Assembly (NCBI GenBank): GCA_016110215.1
Contig: JADWQD010000002.1
Coordinates: forward strand, 1,178,001 to 1,242,000
Reading direction: 5' to 3'
Length of the DNA stretch: 64,000 bases
Source: Capronia americana
Taxonomy: Eukaryota; Ascomycota; Eurotiomycetes; Chaetothyriales; Herpotrichiellaceae
Part shown: in pieces, positions 20,977-30,238 of the stretch
Layout of the letters: each line of letters starts with the position of its first letter
How positions within the stretch are numbered: position 1 is the stretch's first letter
Made by a program: the position numbers and the translations under genes
Notes under the pieces: generated by a model
What the model was told of the DNA's origin: nothing
The model's database searches: none
Seen by the model: the letters and a program-made list of their open reading frames with translations, nothing else

Positions 20977-21798
20977 ATGTGCGTCATCTACAGCGGAACT
21001 ATATATCTTCGATGTGGTGATTGTAACACTATTAATCTAGCTTCAGCAAGCAGTTTCCGAGCCATCACGCAGTGCGAGGCTGATGACAACCGCTCGTGTC
21101 CTCTAGGCTTACAACCCCTCGAGAAGCGTCAAAACATCACCATCCCAGACATCCAGCGCTGCCATGAATGCGAGCAAGTCCGGGCAGAGCAGCACCGAAC
21201 CATCCACTCCATCTTGCGCGGAAAGCATGCCACTCGAGGCCGAAGCCGAGGCCGAGTCCAACATCCGGGAAGGACACACCGACCAGAAGCGACGGTCCGC
21301 AACTCACAGGGGCGCGACGCGTTCTTGGAGACATTTCTCGCGGGCAACGGTGCGGTAGCAGGATCCGGTGCCAACAACGCTGCCGGTATGGTGAACCCGT
21401 CGATATTCCTACAGCCGACGCAGACTCAAGAATTTCATGGTCAATCGCAGGCCATGCATATCTTTGACGTGCCAGCATTTCCACTTCCATCTGAGGCGTA
21501 TCCGCCCCTCCCGGAATTCAATCCAGATCCGGATTTCGAGGAGATTCTCAACATGGATATGATGTTCGCGCAACCGGCGCCTCAACTCGAGGGAGAGGGA
21601 GAGGGAGAAAGACACGGCGAGCAGGAACAGGAACAGGGAGAGGGAGTAGAGGAAGAAGTGCTGACTGTACACCAGGACCAGGACCAGGACCACAAGCACG
21701 AATTGGTCGACGACTGGCTGAACCGTCTGTTTGACGCGTCCACGCCCACGCCCACGCCCACGCCCACACCTGGTTGCGTGTACCCCGACGGCGTGTGA
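20977..21798 (+). CDS. Small Cys-rich hypothetical protein, MCxI...YxRCGDC type, with acidic low-complexity tail
   Basis: 273 codons starting two bases after a leader intron. The first 80 residues hold seven cysteines in an arrangement like a metal-binding module: MCVI, a YLRCGDC knuckle, two spaced single cysteines (ITQC, RSC), and a closing RCHEC. After about residue 150 the protein is low complexity. It has a run of acidic residues from a GAGGGA microsatellite, a GQDQDH-type stretch, and five TP dipeptides before the C-terminus. I do not recognise a named family, though the MC-start/CxxC layout is common among short, uncharacterised Pezizomycotina proteins. A second gene with the same opening pattern lies 2.4 kb away on the other strand (23628-24193). 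Confidence 0.6.
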   Translation: MCVIYSGTIYLRCGDCNTINLASASSFRAITQCEADDNRSCPLGLQPLEKRQNITIPDIQRCHECEQVRAEQHRTIHSILRGKHATRGRSRGRVQHPGRTHRPEATVRNSQGRDAFLETFLAGNGAVAGSGANNAAGMVNPSIFLQPTQTQEFHGQSQAMHIFDVPAFPLPSEAYPPLPEFNPDPDFEEILNMDMMFAQPAPQLEGEGEGERHGEQEQEQGEGVEEEVLTVHQDQDQDHKHELVDDWLNRLFDASTPTPTPTPTPGCVYPDGV

Positions 21799-22166
21799 CG
21801 ATGAGTCGGGCGAAACGACCTACAGTACATACATGTACTGTACGTTCGTTCACCTCGCCATTTCACATCCCATCTCCTCCCCCGGGGGCCAGCAAGTACA
21901 GATTGCGAATCATGGGATGAACGAGAGGTCTGGGTGTTGAATGTCACCATGTATGTAAGTATGTGTGTCCATACCGTTCAGTCGCGTCCGAGATGATGAC
22001 TGACTTTCCTTTAGATGGGTCTTCGTGTGGGACTCCTGGTAGGATAAGTACCGCACGCACGCACGCGCGCATGGCTGGGTGGTTATCGATAGTTACAGTA
22101 TCATTATTGTATCAATGGGAGGTGCGGTTGAATCCGACGTAGCGTGCGAGTCAATTTTTATTTACT

Positions 22167-22198
<32 letters not shown>

Positions 22199-22510
22199 TC
22201 ACTCTTCCATTTCTCAGTTTACTCTTTCCTTTCTCTCTCTCTACACGTCCCTCTCTCTCCCGCTCTCTCTTCCTCTCTCTCTCTCAAGCTCTTCTCCCTC
22301 TCTTCCCTCTCCTTCTCTTCCTTCGCTCACTGTTTCCTCGCGCAAGAAGGGTAAGTTCTCTATCGTTCGATCTAGGCAAACACTCACCCCAGACAGCATC
22401 TTACGTCCGAGGCAGTCCTTCTAGTTATCCAATCCCGGTGGGAATATAGTGCCAGCCTTGCTGGCAAGAGTTGTGAGTTTCCGCCCAACTTCAGTAAGAG
22501 AGCAGTGTTA
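21799..22510. other. Intergenic region with microsatellites
   Basis: Contains ACGC repeats near 22050 and a 180-base C/T tract (listed separately). The open frames over the C/T tract encode only Leu/Ser runs and are not credible genes. A possible leader exon or intron for the next gene may lie at about 22350-22500 (GTAAGT at 22351). Confidence 0.55.
22166..22345. repeat. C/T-rich low-complexity tract with (CT)n runs
   Basis: Nearly pure pyrimidine on the plus strand, including uninterrupted CT dinucleotides at 22177-22198. It lies just upstream of an intron-rich gene on the same strand, where such tracts commonly mark fungal promoters and leaders. Confidence 0.85.
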
Positions 22511-23212
22511 ATGGGGGTGTATAGTGCTTTCCGCGGTTTCAACGTGCCCTCCTCTGCCCCCGATTCCGCGCCGGTCCTTTCTGCCCTACCCTGCCACTGG
22601 TCTTGGTCCAAAGCGTGCGAGTTTTGTACACGTTCGCGTCCTGGTGCTGGCTGTGTCGCAGTGAGTGGGAATAAAACACCAGAGTTGAAATAGACTAATC
22701 AATTTAGGTCCCAGTCAATCTACTGCCTGGCTGTCGATCTCTTCAGGCTCTCATCGAGAGAACAGTGGCTGCCGCTGGTAGTGGTTCGACCGTCCCGGCA
22801 AGTCAGATGTGAGCACTCCCTATTCAATTTAGGTGAGAGAGAGTATTGATTTTTTAGGCAATGGCTTCAGACCCAAGCTCAGGGGCTTGAGGCCAAATTT
22901 CGAAAAGCCAACCGTGCCTGTAAGGTTGGTGGCAAGACCAGCGTCTCCGATCTTGGAGATGTCTGGCATTTTCCAGACGCTCCTCTTGACGTCTTTCCTT
23001 TCCGTGAGTTCTTTTGGCAAGGAAAACAAGACCTATGCTGATCTGCGTAGTCGCTTCTTCTGCTCCTCCGTCATGCAACAACGACGACGATGACGATTTG
23101 GTGGTGGTTCTAGTATGTACGTTCCCTACCCAACTCTGATAGGGAGAAGCTATTAACAGTGCTATAGGTTCGACCTTATAGAGACACAGTTGTCTCTCCT
23201 CTGCCGCCATGA
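22511..23212 (+). CDS. Intron-dense small hypothetical protein (five coding exons)
   Basis: Assembled from splice sites: exons 22511-22660, 22708-22808, 22858-23003, 23051-23112 and 23168-23212 (167 aa). Introns of 47-55 nt start GTGAGT, GTGAGC, GTGAGT and GTATGT, all end in AG, and three contain clear branch sites (GACTAAT, GCTGATC, TATTAAC). Phases match at all four junctions (0, 2, 1, 0), which is unlikely by chance. The protein has a CEFC knuckle at about 37-40 and a central helical stretch (WLQTQAQGLEAKFRKANRAC). It also has an acidic run of five Asp and a short hydrophobic end. No family is recognised. The start is the least certain part, because the frame stays open back to 22376 and an upstream exon is possible. 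Confidence 0.55.
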
Positions 23213-23627
23213 GACGCGTATCGTAAGCGGGCGGAAGGGCGGGTCCAAGGAGAAAGATTCTTTGACGGAGAAAGAGCAGTGAAGCCCTCAAGCAGAGGAT
23301 ACTACTTGTTGCAGGAAACAAGCTGTTGTTGTTGTTGTTGTTCTAATTCCATCAGCTTGGCCCGCGCACTCCCACCACCTGCATTATCTACGGAAGCCTT
23401 CTCAGCGTGCTGGAGGATAAATTTACGATGCACGAGATGAGTATTGGCCCACTCGTCATACACGCCTGAGGATTATTCCGTTGGACAGAATAGGGCTGGA
23501 CGAAAACTTCCGACCTTCAAAGTTCAACCCAATGCTCGGTTCAACACACTACGCTACCTTGCCTAATCCACGCAACCTGCTCGCTCAGTTACTTGTTCGC
23601 TTGCTCGCTCGATCGCTGGCTCCCACG
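23213..23627. other. Short convergent intergenic region
   Basis: About 415 bases between two converging genes. It contains a (GTT)n run near 23322-23343. No gene is supported. Confidence 0.6.
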
Positions 23628-24193
23628 CTACCCTCCCCCCTCCCACCCTGCCCTCTCACTCAGATATCGTCCCGTCTCGCTCTCCCGGATGAACTCCAAC
23701 CACCGACTCCACAGAAGGGTCCTGGCCATTTCGCGTTCCTGCTCGTCCTCGCTTTCCCCGGGCATGATCTCGACGCCCAGTCGCGCTTGGCATGCGCTGC
23801 CTACAGTACCACGGCGATTTAGTAGGTCAGGTTAGACTCTCTGGTGGAATTGGAATTGACAGGCTGACTTCACGTCGTCGCTAGTATTACATTTCCGCCC
23901 CATGGCCATTGGCGGGAGGTGGTGGAAATGGACATGGGAACTTACTTACACCGCTCATGGCTCTTCACGGTCAACGTGCACGGCGGGGTGGTGCCTATAT
24001 CGGGCGTGGGCGTGAACGTGCCGTCACAGACGGCATCGGGGTTGCTGGTGTCGATCTGCATGTCTGGCAGCGCACGCTCGGGATCGTGGACGTATCCGAA
24101 GCGGCAGATGTGGGTGGGGGAGATGGTGGCGCGGATGGTCGATGGGCAGAGGTCGCATTGATAGATGAAGATGAAGGGGGCGATGTAGCACAT
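23628..24193 (-). CDS. Small Cys-rich hypothetical protein, MCYI...YQCDLC type
   Basis: Two exons on the minus strand, 24193-23946 and 23796-23628 (138 aa), joined by a GTAAGT...GGCAG intron with matching phase. The protein opens MCYI with a YQCDLC knuckle at about 11-16, has two further single cysteines (HIC, AVC) and PPC, then a RCNAC knuckle created across the splice junction. It ends in an acidic/amphipathic helix (ESEDEQEREMARTLLWSRWL). This order (MCxI, YxCxxC, spaced Cys, [RH]CxxC) mirrors the gene at 20977-21798, suggesting a shared zinc-binding module. No function is known. An in-frame ATG further upstream (24358) exists, but the family-like start is at 24193. Confidence 0.62.
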
Positions 24194-25352
24194 TTGGATG
24201 CCGAGATAGAAGGTTTTTGGTTCCAAGGCTGCGCTGTGGGTTTGGTTTGAGATGTTTCGAGGGAGAGTAGGAGTAAGAGTAGAAGAGTAGGACTCGCTCG
24301 GTGGTATATGTACTGTATGTACACCTGGGGTGGGATATGCGCCTGACAGCGGTGTCATGCATGGTAAACGGGGGGATACTGTTGACTCTTGATCATCTTG
24401 AGTCCGGTGGGAAGTTACTCACTCACTCACTCACTCCTCATTCTTGGTCAGAAGTCGTACAATCCGATTTTATATCTATTTGGTGAAAACCTCTATTTGG
24501 TGACAGTGCTGAAGGACCTTGTTTCCCACCCACGATCCGTTGGATGTGAACGGCGCGTTTGTCGGCGGCGCAACCTGCCAAACCCAACCCAACACTTCAG
24601 TCATGGCAATTCTCCCTGGCCTTCATTTTTGGCTCTCGACGCCTCCTAGGGAATACACATCTATAACCCACGAACGCCTGTCCACCTATGATTTGATTTC
24701 ATGATTTCGAGATCATGACAAGCCGAGAAAGCGAGATTCGCCCCCGGAACTCGGTATGGATTGAGACCGAGTCCCATCAGTAAATCAGTTCCCCGAGGCC
24801 TACTTTGCGGAGTTTCGGGAGTTTCTGTCACTTCAGACCTGGCTCACTTCTTTCGGACCTTGATTACCCGCAAAAGTCGGGGTTCTTGCAGCAGGAATCA
24901 GGCATCGCCAGGCAGCCAGATCGATCCGTCCAATCAGCACAATGGCCGGCTTGACTACGTAGCAATCAACGACTCGGCTGCATGATCGCGTGTCTTGGGA
25001 CGACTCGCCTAGACCTGGAACGGCAGTCGACGGAAGCGCGAAGCCCACGCGTCCACACGTGCTCTGACGGAGGCATCAGTAATTATTTGCATGGGTTGCT
25101 CACATGAAGCTTCGACGCCGCGGGAAGTTTCGCAGCTATCATGAGAGGAGGGAGTGGGTATGTAACTGTGTATTTAGACGTCTCTCCCTCCATCCCACTT
25201 GCTCGATCTCAACCTCACCTCGCAAATCGCACAGTAAGTAATCAATTACTCCCTGAAGCCGCGTCCCTTGTCACCTATATCTGATATCCTGGATCACGAT
25301 ACAACGCAACGCAGCCCAACCCAAGTCAACCCAACATCATTATCACATCACC
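24194..25352. other. Intergenic region between divergent genes
   Basis: About 1.16 kb with an ACTC repeat near 24417-24436. No credible frame. It should contain two divergent promoters, and the last 150 bases are typical leader sequence for the VOC gene. Confidence 0.6.
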
Positions 25353-25927
25353 ATGTCTTTGCACCACGTCTCCTACTGCGTGCACTTCAGCAAACTCGAC
25401 GACGAAGTCAACTTCCTGCTCGCCTCGTTCGCGCACATGGGCCTCATGGAGTGCATGCGCCCCGCGCCCGGTGTGGTCGGCCTAGGCGAAAACCATCGTC
25501 CCTGGCTATGGATCTCGGGCCTCGAGAACAGACAGCCCATAGGCGATGATGTGAAGGTGTTGCAGAACCACGTGGCCTTGAGGGCGAAAGGTGCGTACAG
25601 TATGTGGGTGAACGTAGGTGGATGTTGTGGATGGATTGTCTCAGGGAGAGGGAGAGAGAGAGAGAGGCCAACGGCGATCCTTGATATGCAGAAGCAAATC
25701 AGACCAGACCAGAACAGTCGCGATGACTAACAAGCATGTTTGTCCTCTCAGATCACGCTCAAGTCGACGCCTTCCACGTTGCGGCCCTCAAAGCGGGCGG
25801 GACGGACAACGGAGCACCGGGCTTGAGGCCCGAGTATTATGCGAATTATTACGCCGCGTTTGTCATCTCCCCGGGAGGCCATAATTTCGAGTGCGTCATG
25901 TTTCCTCCTCCTCCTCCAGCTAAATGA
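25353..25927 (+). CDS. VOC-fold (glyoxalase/bleomycin-resistance-like) protein
   Basis: Two exons, 25353-25590 and 25752-25927 (137 aa), joined over a GTGCGT...CTCAG intron with matching phase. It starts MSLHHVSYCVHFSKLDDEVNFL, the opening strand-helix unit of the vicinal-oxygen-chelate fold. It continues with LWISGLENRQPIG, then DHAQVDAFHVAALKAGG and GLRPEYYANYYAAFVISPGGHNFEC. The Y-Y-x-A-F-V-x-D/S-P-x-G-HNxE ending is the classical last strand with the metal-ligand Glu. Fungal proteins of this length are annotated as glyoxalase-family but rarely have a known substrate. The first-strand His and terminal Glu are present, so a metal site is possible. A second potential GT site follows HNFE, but splicing it gives a low-complexity tail, so I end at the TGA. 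Confidence 0.8.
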
Positions 25928-26513
25928 CGGTTGCAAGGTCCTGCGACCGTGGCGGGGGCGGGGGCGGGGGCGCGAGATGACCACTCTGCAGCGAGCATGC
26001 AAAGAAGTGTCCAATCCAGCGGCTATGGGCGATCAGCAGTAGATGTGGTTGTGGGCGTGGGCGTGGGCCTGGCGGGAGAGCATGGGCGGCAGTTTCGGGG
26101 ATCCCGACAGCAGATGGATCTGGATCCGGCGATGAATCTGAATCTGAATCTGGAGACCATTGGGAGTGGACATGGGCAGGGACAGGGGCGTGCGACCCGG
26201 AGATCGAGTATCTTTAGGATTGGCGGGATTTATTTGAGATACTAGCTACAGTATGTACGCTAGGATGGTGCTCCGATGAAGAGTGGAATGAATGAGAAGA
26301 ATGGCAATGCTGTATCTGTGAAAAGGTTCCTTAATCCATACCTATGGACATACACACCTTACCGCGTACTCATTCCGACTTTTGATAAAAATGCCGGACG
26401 CACTTTTTTCAAAGTAAAAGTGCCAGATTGACCGCGCCTTTTCTCCTATAGCCCGATCACCACTCTCCTCGCCACTGCTACTGGTATGGCACTCCTTGAC
26501 CGGTGCCACCCTC
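25928..26513. other. GC-rich convergent intergenic region
   Basis: Contains (GGGGCG)n and (GTGGGC)n runs and a short AATCTG array at about 26129-26147. The 105-codon frame through it translates to Gly/Ala/Val and Asn/Leu repeats and looks accidental. Confidence 0.55.
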
Positions 26514-27296
26514 TCACTTGAAGAAACTACTCGACTCGGCCCCGCCCTGCTTCCCCTCCTGGTACGTGGCACTCAGGGCATCATACATCTGCTTGACCCG
26601 CTGCAACTCGGCCTTGAGCTTCGTCCTTGCGTCCTCGTCGTCCACCTCGTCGATCAGCTCGGCCAGCGAGCGCGCGGTAAAGAACTTGTTCCGCCGATTG
26701 TACAGTGGCTTGGCCGCGAGGGTGTCCTCGGATTCACCCGGCGACGCGACCTGGTATACGGACTTGAGGATGTCGATGTCGTCTGTGGGGGTTGTCTGTC
26801 AGTCAGCCATACGGTCGTACAGTACAGTACATTCAGTACATGCGTAACCCAAACCCCGGAACCTAAACAAACAGACTGGCAACATCATCACGCTCAACTC
26901 GAATCAGCTCCCCGACTTACATGGAATGGCAAACAAATCCCTGCTATCCTCATACGTGAACATGTAGTAGAACTCGTTGAAGCCGCTCCACGTGATGCCG
27001 CTCAAGCACAGCGAGCACGGCTCGTGCGTGGCGAAGAAGATACAGTCCTTGGTCTCCGGGCGGCCGGCCTTGGGCAGGCGGAAGAACTGCTGGATGCAGT
27101 TGATCTCGCCGTGCAGGAGCGGCGACTCGCGCTCGTTGTTGGTCTCGGCCAGCACGGTGCTCAGCGTCGAGCGGTCCAGGATGGCGGCCCCGAAGAGCTT
27201 GGATCCCTGCGCGACTTGCTTGGCCGTGAGCGGGATGATGGCGTGTTCAGTCGTCGAGAGGAGGGCGGACGCCAATGCCGCGGGCTGGGGGGGCAT
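26514..27296 (-). CDS. CMP/dCMP deaminase-like zinc protein
   Basis: Two exons on the minus strand, 27296-26921 and 26782-26514 (214 aa), with a GTAAGT...CACAG intron and matching phase. The zinc-deaminase signature is complete: HGEIN at 62-66 (metal His and proton-shuttle Glu) and PCSLC at 93-97 (two metal Cys). The surrounding order (helix-GAAILD strand, HGE helix, ATHEPCSLC strand-helix) is the cytidine/guanine/tRNA-adenosine deaminase fold. The C-terminal exon adds a charged helical region (SLAELIDEVDDEDARTKLKAEL) seen in a fungal subgroup of unknown substrate. The target may be a free base, a nucleoside or a tRNA; I cannot decide. Confidence 0.82.
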
Positions 27297-27905
27297 TCTT
27301 GCTTGGTTGCCTTGCTTGCTTTCACTTGGCTTGGGAAATTAATATGAAGCGCGAGACGGACGTCGGAGGTTGTTGGGCTTGGTGACGGTATACTGTTAAG
27401 CTTCCTACGAGACAAGGCTTGAATGCCAGTCGGGTGTCATCTGGCTGTCGGTCTTCGCTTTATACATACCATCCATACCAGTAATATGTATGTATGCTGC
27501 TTGTCATTTTGAGTTTTTTCCTCGCGATGTGATAAGAAGGGAGGGGGTGGCCCCGAAACCGAAACCTATCACAGGACTGCACCCTGTACGAACTTTGCAA
27601 CAGGCCGTCGGAGAAGGCCGAGACGCGGCCGCCAGCGCTTTCGTCCCCAGATTCAAGCTTTCGTTCTTTGTGCGTGGTATGCATCTTTCTACTAGTCAAC
27701 TTCCATACTGTGTACAGATCGCTCAGTGGCGAGGCGAGACGCTTGGGGACAAAAGTTTGGAAATGCAAGTCTGGCGGGAGTGAGAGACTCGCAGGTCGCG
27801 TCTACGCAACTGAATTCGACATCGAGCTTGCGACTTGCGACACCGAGACTGGCTCCGTAACACGACTTCCGCGGTAGGTTGCGATGAGTAGCCTACAATT
27901 GCGGT
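27297..27905. other. Intergenic region, no gene called
   Basis: About 600 bases with the deaminase promoter and the 3' flank of the C2H2 gene. Overlapping frames on both strands are not convincing. Confidence 0.6.
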
Positions 27906-28661
27906 TCATGCTGAGAGCCATTGATGCCGAATCGACTGCCAGGCTGCTGCTGGCTGGAATGTCGCATCCAAATTCAAATCCCAGGCAGCGCTGTTCACCA
28001 TGTCGACAAGCGGGTGGCACGACTTTGCGGTACCGGGTGGGAGTAGCACACCCTCTGGCTCCCATGTCGTGATCGGTTTTTCAGTAACTACATAAGAGTG
28101 AGATCCTATGTGCGACATGGCCAGAAGCTCAAACATATCAGTGTCGACATCCGTTGGGTGTATCAACTCGGGCTCGCACGATAATAATTCAGGATGCAGT
28201 TGAGAGAATTGCTCAAAGCAGTCGACGCTCAACTGGACCGTTCGCGGTGATAGATCCCAGCAGCCGAGCAGAGCTATCCCATGACCACGATGACTTCCCT
28301 CCGCGACTGCTCCATGCTGTGCCTGCCGTTGCCCCAGCAGTACAGGCTGGCCCTCCGTTGGCGTGCCCCTGTACGAAAAAGATGCGATCGGTCGCTGGCT
28401 GACGATACTGCCGTCGACGTCCAGCCACATCCTCTTCCTGGACTCGACGATGCCGAGGCCCGGGCCGCCGGCGTGTTCGTCCTTGAGACGGTGACGGACC
28501 ATGTGTCGGTGGAGGAGGTCCGGGCGCTTGAAGTGGAGACGGCACCTGGCACAGGTGCTGTTGCCCGTCCCGTGATTGAGCATGTGTCTCTGGAGATGAT
28601 CGGAACGGGTGAAGGTCTTTCCACAACCGGGACGAGGACAGGGGTGCTTCTTCGGTTTCAT
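27906..28661 (-). CDS. Small C2H2 zinc-finger protein, likely transcription factor
   Basis: Single frame of 251 codons. Two C2H2 fingers open the protein: C8/C13 with H26/H30 (CPRPGCGKTFTRSDHLQRH, C-x4-C) and C37/C40 with H53/H57. RSDHLQRH is a typical fungal DNA-reading helix. The remaining 190 residues show no second DNA-binding or fungal_trans domain; they are mildly acidic and hydrophobic. Many fungal regulators with this N-terminus continue for 600-900 residues, so this could be a short form or a gene truncated at its 3' end. No intron donor in the last part gives a better continuation. Confidence 0.75.
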   Translation of the reverse strand: MKPKKHPCPRPGCGKTFTRSDHLQRHMLNHGTGNSTCARCRLHFKRPDLLHRHMVRHRLKDEHAGGPGLGIVESRKRMWLDVDGSIVSQRPIASFSYRGTPTEGQPVLLGQRQAQHGAVAEGSHRGHGIALLGCWDLSPRTVQLSVDCFEQFSQLHPELLSCEPELIHPTDVDTDMFELLAMSHIGSHSYVVTEKPITTWEPEGVLLPPGTAKSCHPLVDMVNSAAWDLNLDATFQPAAAWQSIRHQWLSA

Positions 28662-30238
28662 GGCCAGCTTGCTCGTCGACCTTAAAGGAGGAATATTGGC
28701 ACGGTAATCTTGACCTTTTAACAGACTCGGTGATCGTATCCGCCGGTCTCAAAAGACGGGAAAAGCAAAGCACGTGCGTGAGTGAGGACAGGAGCGAGGG
28801 GTATAAAATGGAGCCGAGGGGACGAGCCTCAAGAAGCTCGAGCCATATAATCAAGTGTCGCGAGCATGATGAGCACAACGAGCACATCGGCCGGTTGATT
28901 GAATGAGCACTAGTCCTGGGAGGTTTGATGCTTACTATCGACCCTGTTGCCGATGCCACAGGCCATGCGGCCGTCTGGTCATGGGCGAGCCTGGCGTCGG
29001 ATCCAAAAGCTTCCGTGGGTATTTTGATATCATCCCCGTCAGTCAGTCCACAGATCTGGAATGTTGTCCCGGTCAGCCCATTAAGCCGGGGTATAGCTGC
29101 TGGAAAGATAGACAGAGAGACAAGAGGATCCCGAGGAGGTTCCCCTAGACGCGTTTGTCAACCGGAGGGGAGGGGGCCTTGGAGGAGGTTTCTCCACTCT
29201 GGGACCGACTCTGTAGTCGTCCCAATCTGTACAGCGCACTGTATGAAGTGAAAATGCTCTCCCTGATCCCGGGCTACCTTAACCAAGCTTTGCTCGTTGG
29301 AGGCTTAATAGTCCGAGACAATGCAAGCTTTTCTGCAACCGAACAGCGTTGCGTCAGCCGGGTATGTACATGCCTTTGTGCAGCATTTCAGCTATACTGT
29401 ACCGAGTACATACATCACCAATCAGAGCCCTCGTTTCAAGGATCATACATGCCACAGGTGGTACGTAGTATTGTACAAGTGCTCCGGACTTGGTAGATTG
29501 GGGCACGTGCGGCTGACTCGCCTGTCCATACATATACATATGTACGTACATGTACGTACTTCAGCCGCAGCATGGAGTCAATCCACGAATCCAGGCGATG
29601 GAACGCCTGCTCGATTCGGAATTCACACAAGCCGTCCCGAGACGCCCTCCTGTGTTCGTCACGGATTGTGGGAAAGCAGACCATCAGCCTCGATCCCAGA
29701 TATATGCGATATACGTCTAAGAAGGTTTCGACCACGAGCAAATGCAGCAATCGCATGCCGTACAACACGAGGAGATTGTTATTCCGGATGGGGGACGGAG
29801 GGTCATATTGCACCATTCACGACCAGATCCTCGTCGTCCCGCGAACAGGGCGGAAGGGATCGTCGATTATACCCAAGATGTCAAGGGCTTCTTCGTGATG
29901 AGATTGTTGAGTCTTCCCTTCTGGTGCCACCGGCCCATTTTTGACAAAGGTAAGCACAAAGCTCAATACAGGCCCTGTGTGGGCTTAAAGCTGGATATAA
30001 ACTCATCACTGTACGCCTCGAAATCGAGGTTGCCACCACAACCGACCAGCCAAGGTTGCAGGAAATAGAAAGATATTGCAAGATGAACGACACCCCATCA
30101 TGACTCCGTAGTACACAGCTGACCAATCAAACCACCGGCTCTTCCCATGTAAGACCGACGCAATTAAACACCCGCTTCTTCTCGAACACGCTGCGATATG
30201 AACTTTCCTCGGCCTGAAGTGCTGCTCCCCTGCGCGCC
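28662..30238. other. Intergenic region, no gene called
   Basis: About 1.6 kb. A TATA-like element (GTATAAAATG) is at about 28803 on the plus strand, but no convincing coding frame follows. Frames of 100-207 codons at 29.3-29.9 kb overlap on both strands. The minus-strand one (29436-29816) contains a moderately protein-like stretch but no recognisable domain and runs into GTACAT repeats. Confidence 0.5.

Noticed and set aside
20736..21020. 94-codon frame upstream of the small Cys-rich gene
   Set aside because: It reads through the well-formed leader intron (20902-20974), and splicing that intron brings a stop codon soon after. It is best taken as untranslated leader.
22144..22449. Leu/Ser-rich frame over the CT tract, resembling a membrane segment
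   Set aside because: The translation is a direct consequence of the (CT)n repeat and not evidence of a gene.
25931..26245. Possible third exon of the VOC gene, or a separate 105-codon gene
   Set aside because: Donor and acceptor phases do not combine to keep this frame, the alternative frames are low complexity, and the family naturally ends at HNFEC plus a short tail.
29321..29944. 207-codon plus-strand frame and the overlapping 126-codon minus-strand frame (29436-29816)
   Set aside because: They overlap each other, include GTACAT repeats, and neither shows a recognisable domain. The minus-strand stretch looks mildly protein-like but gives no complete model.
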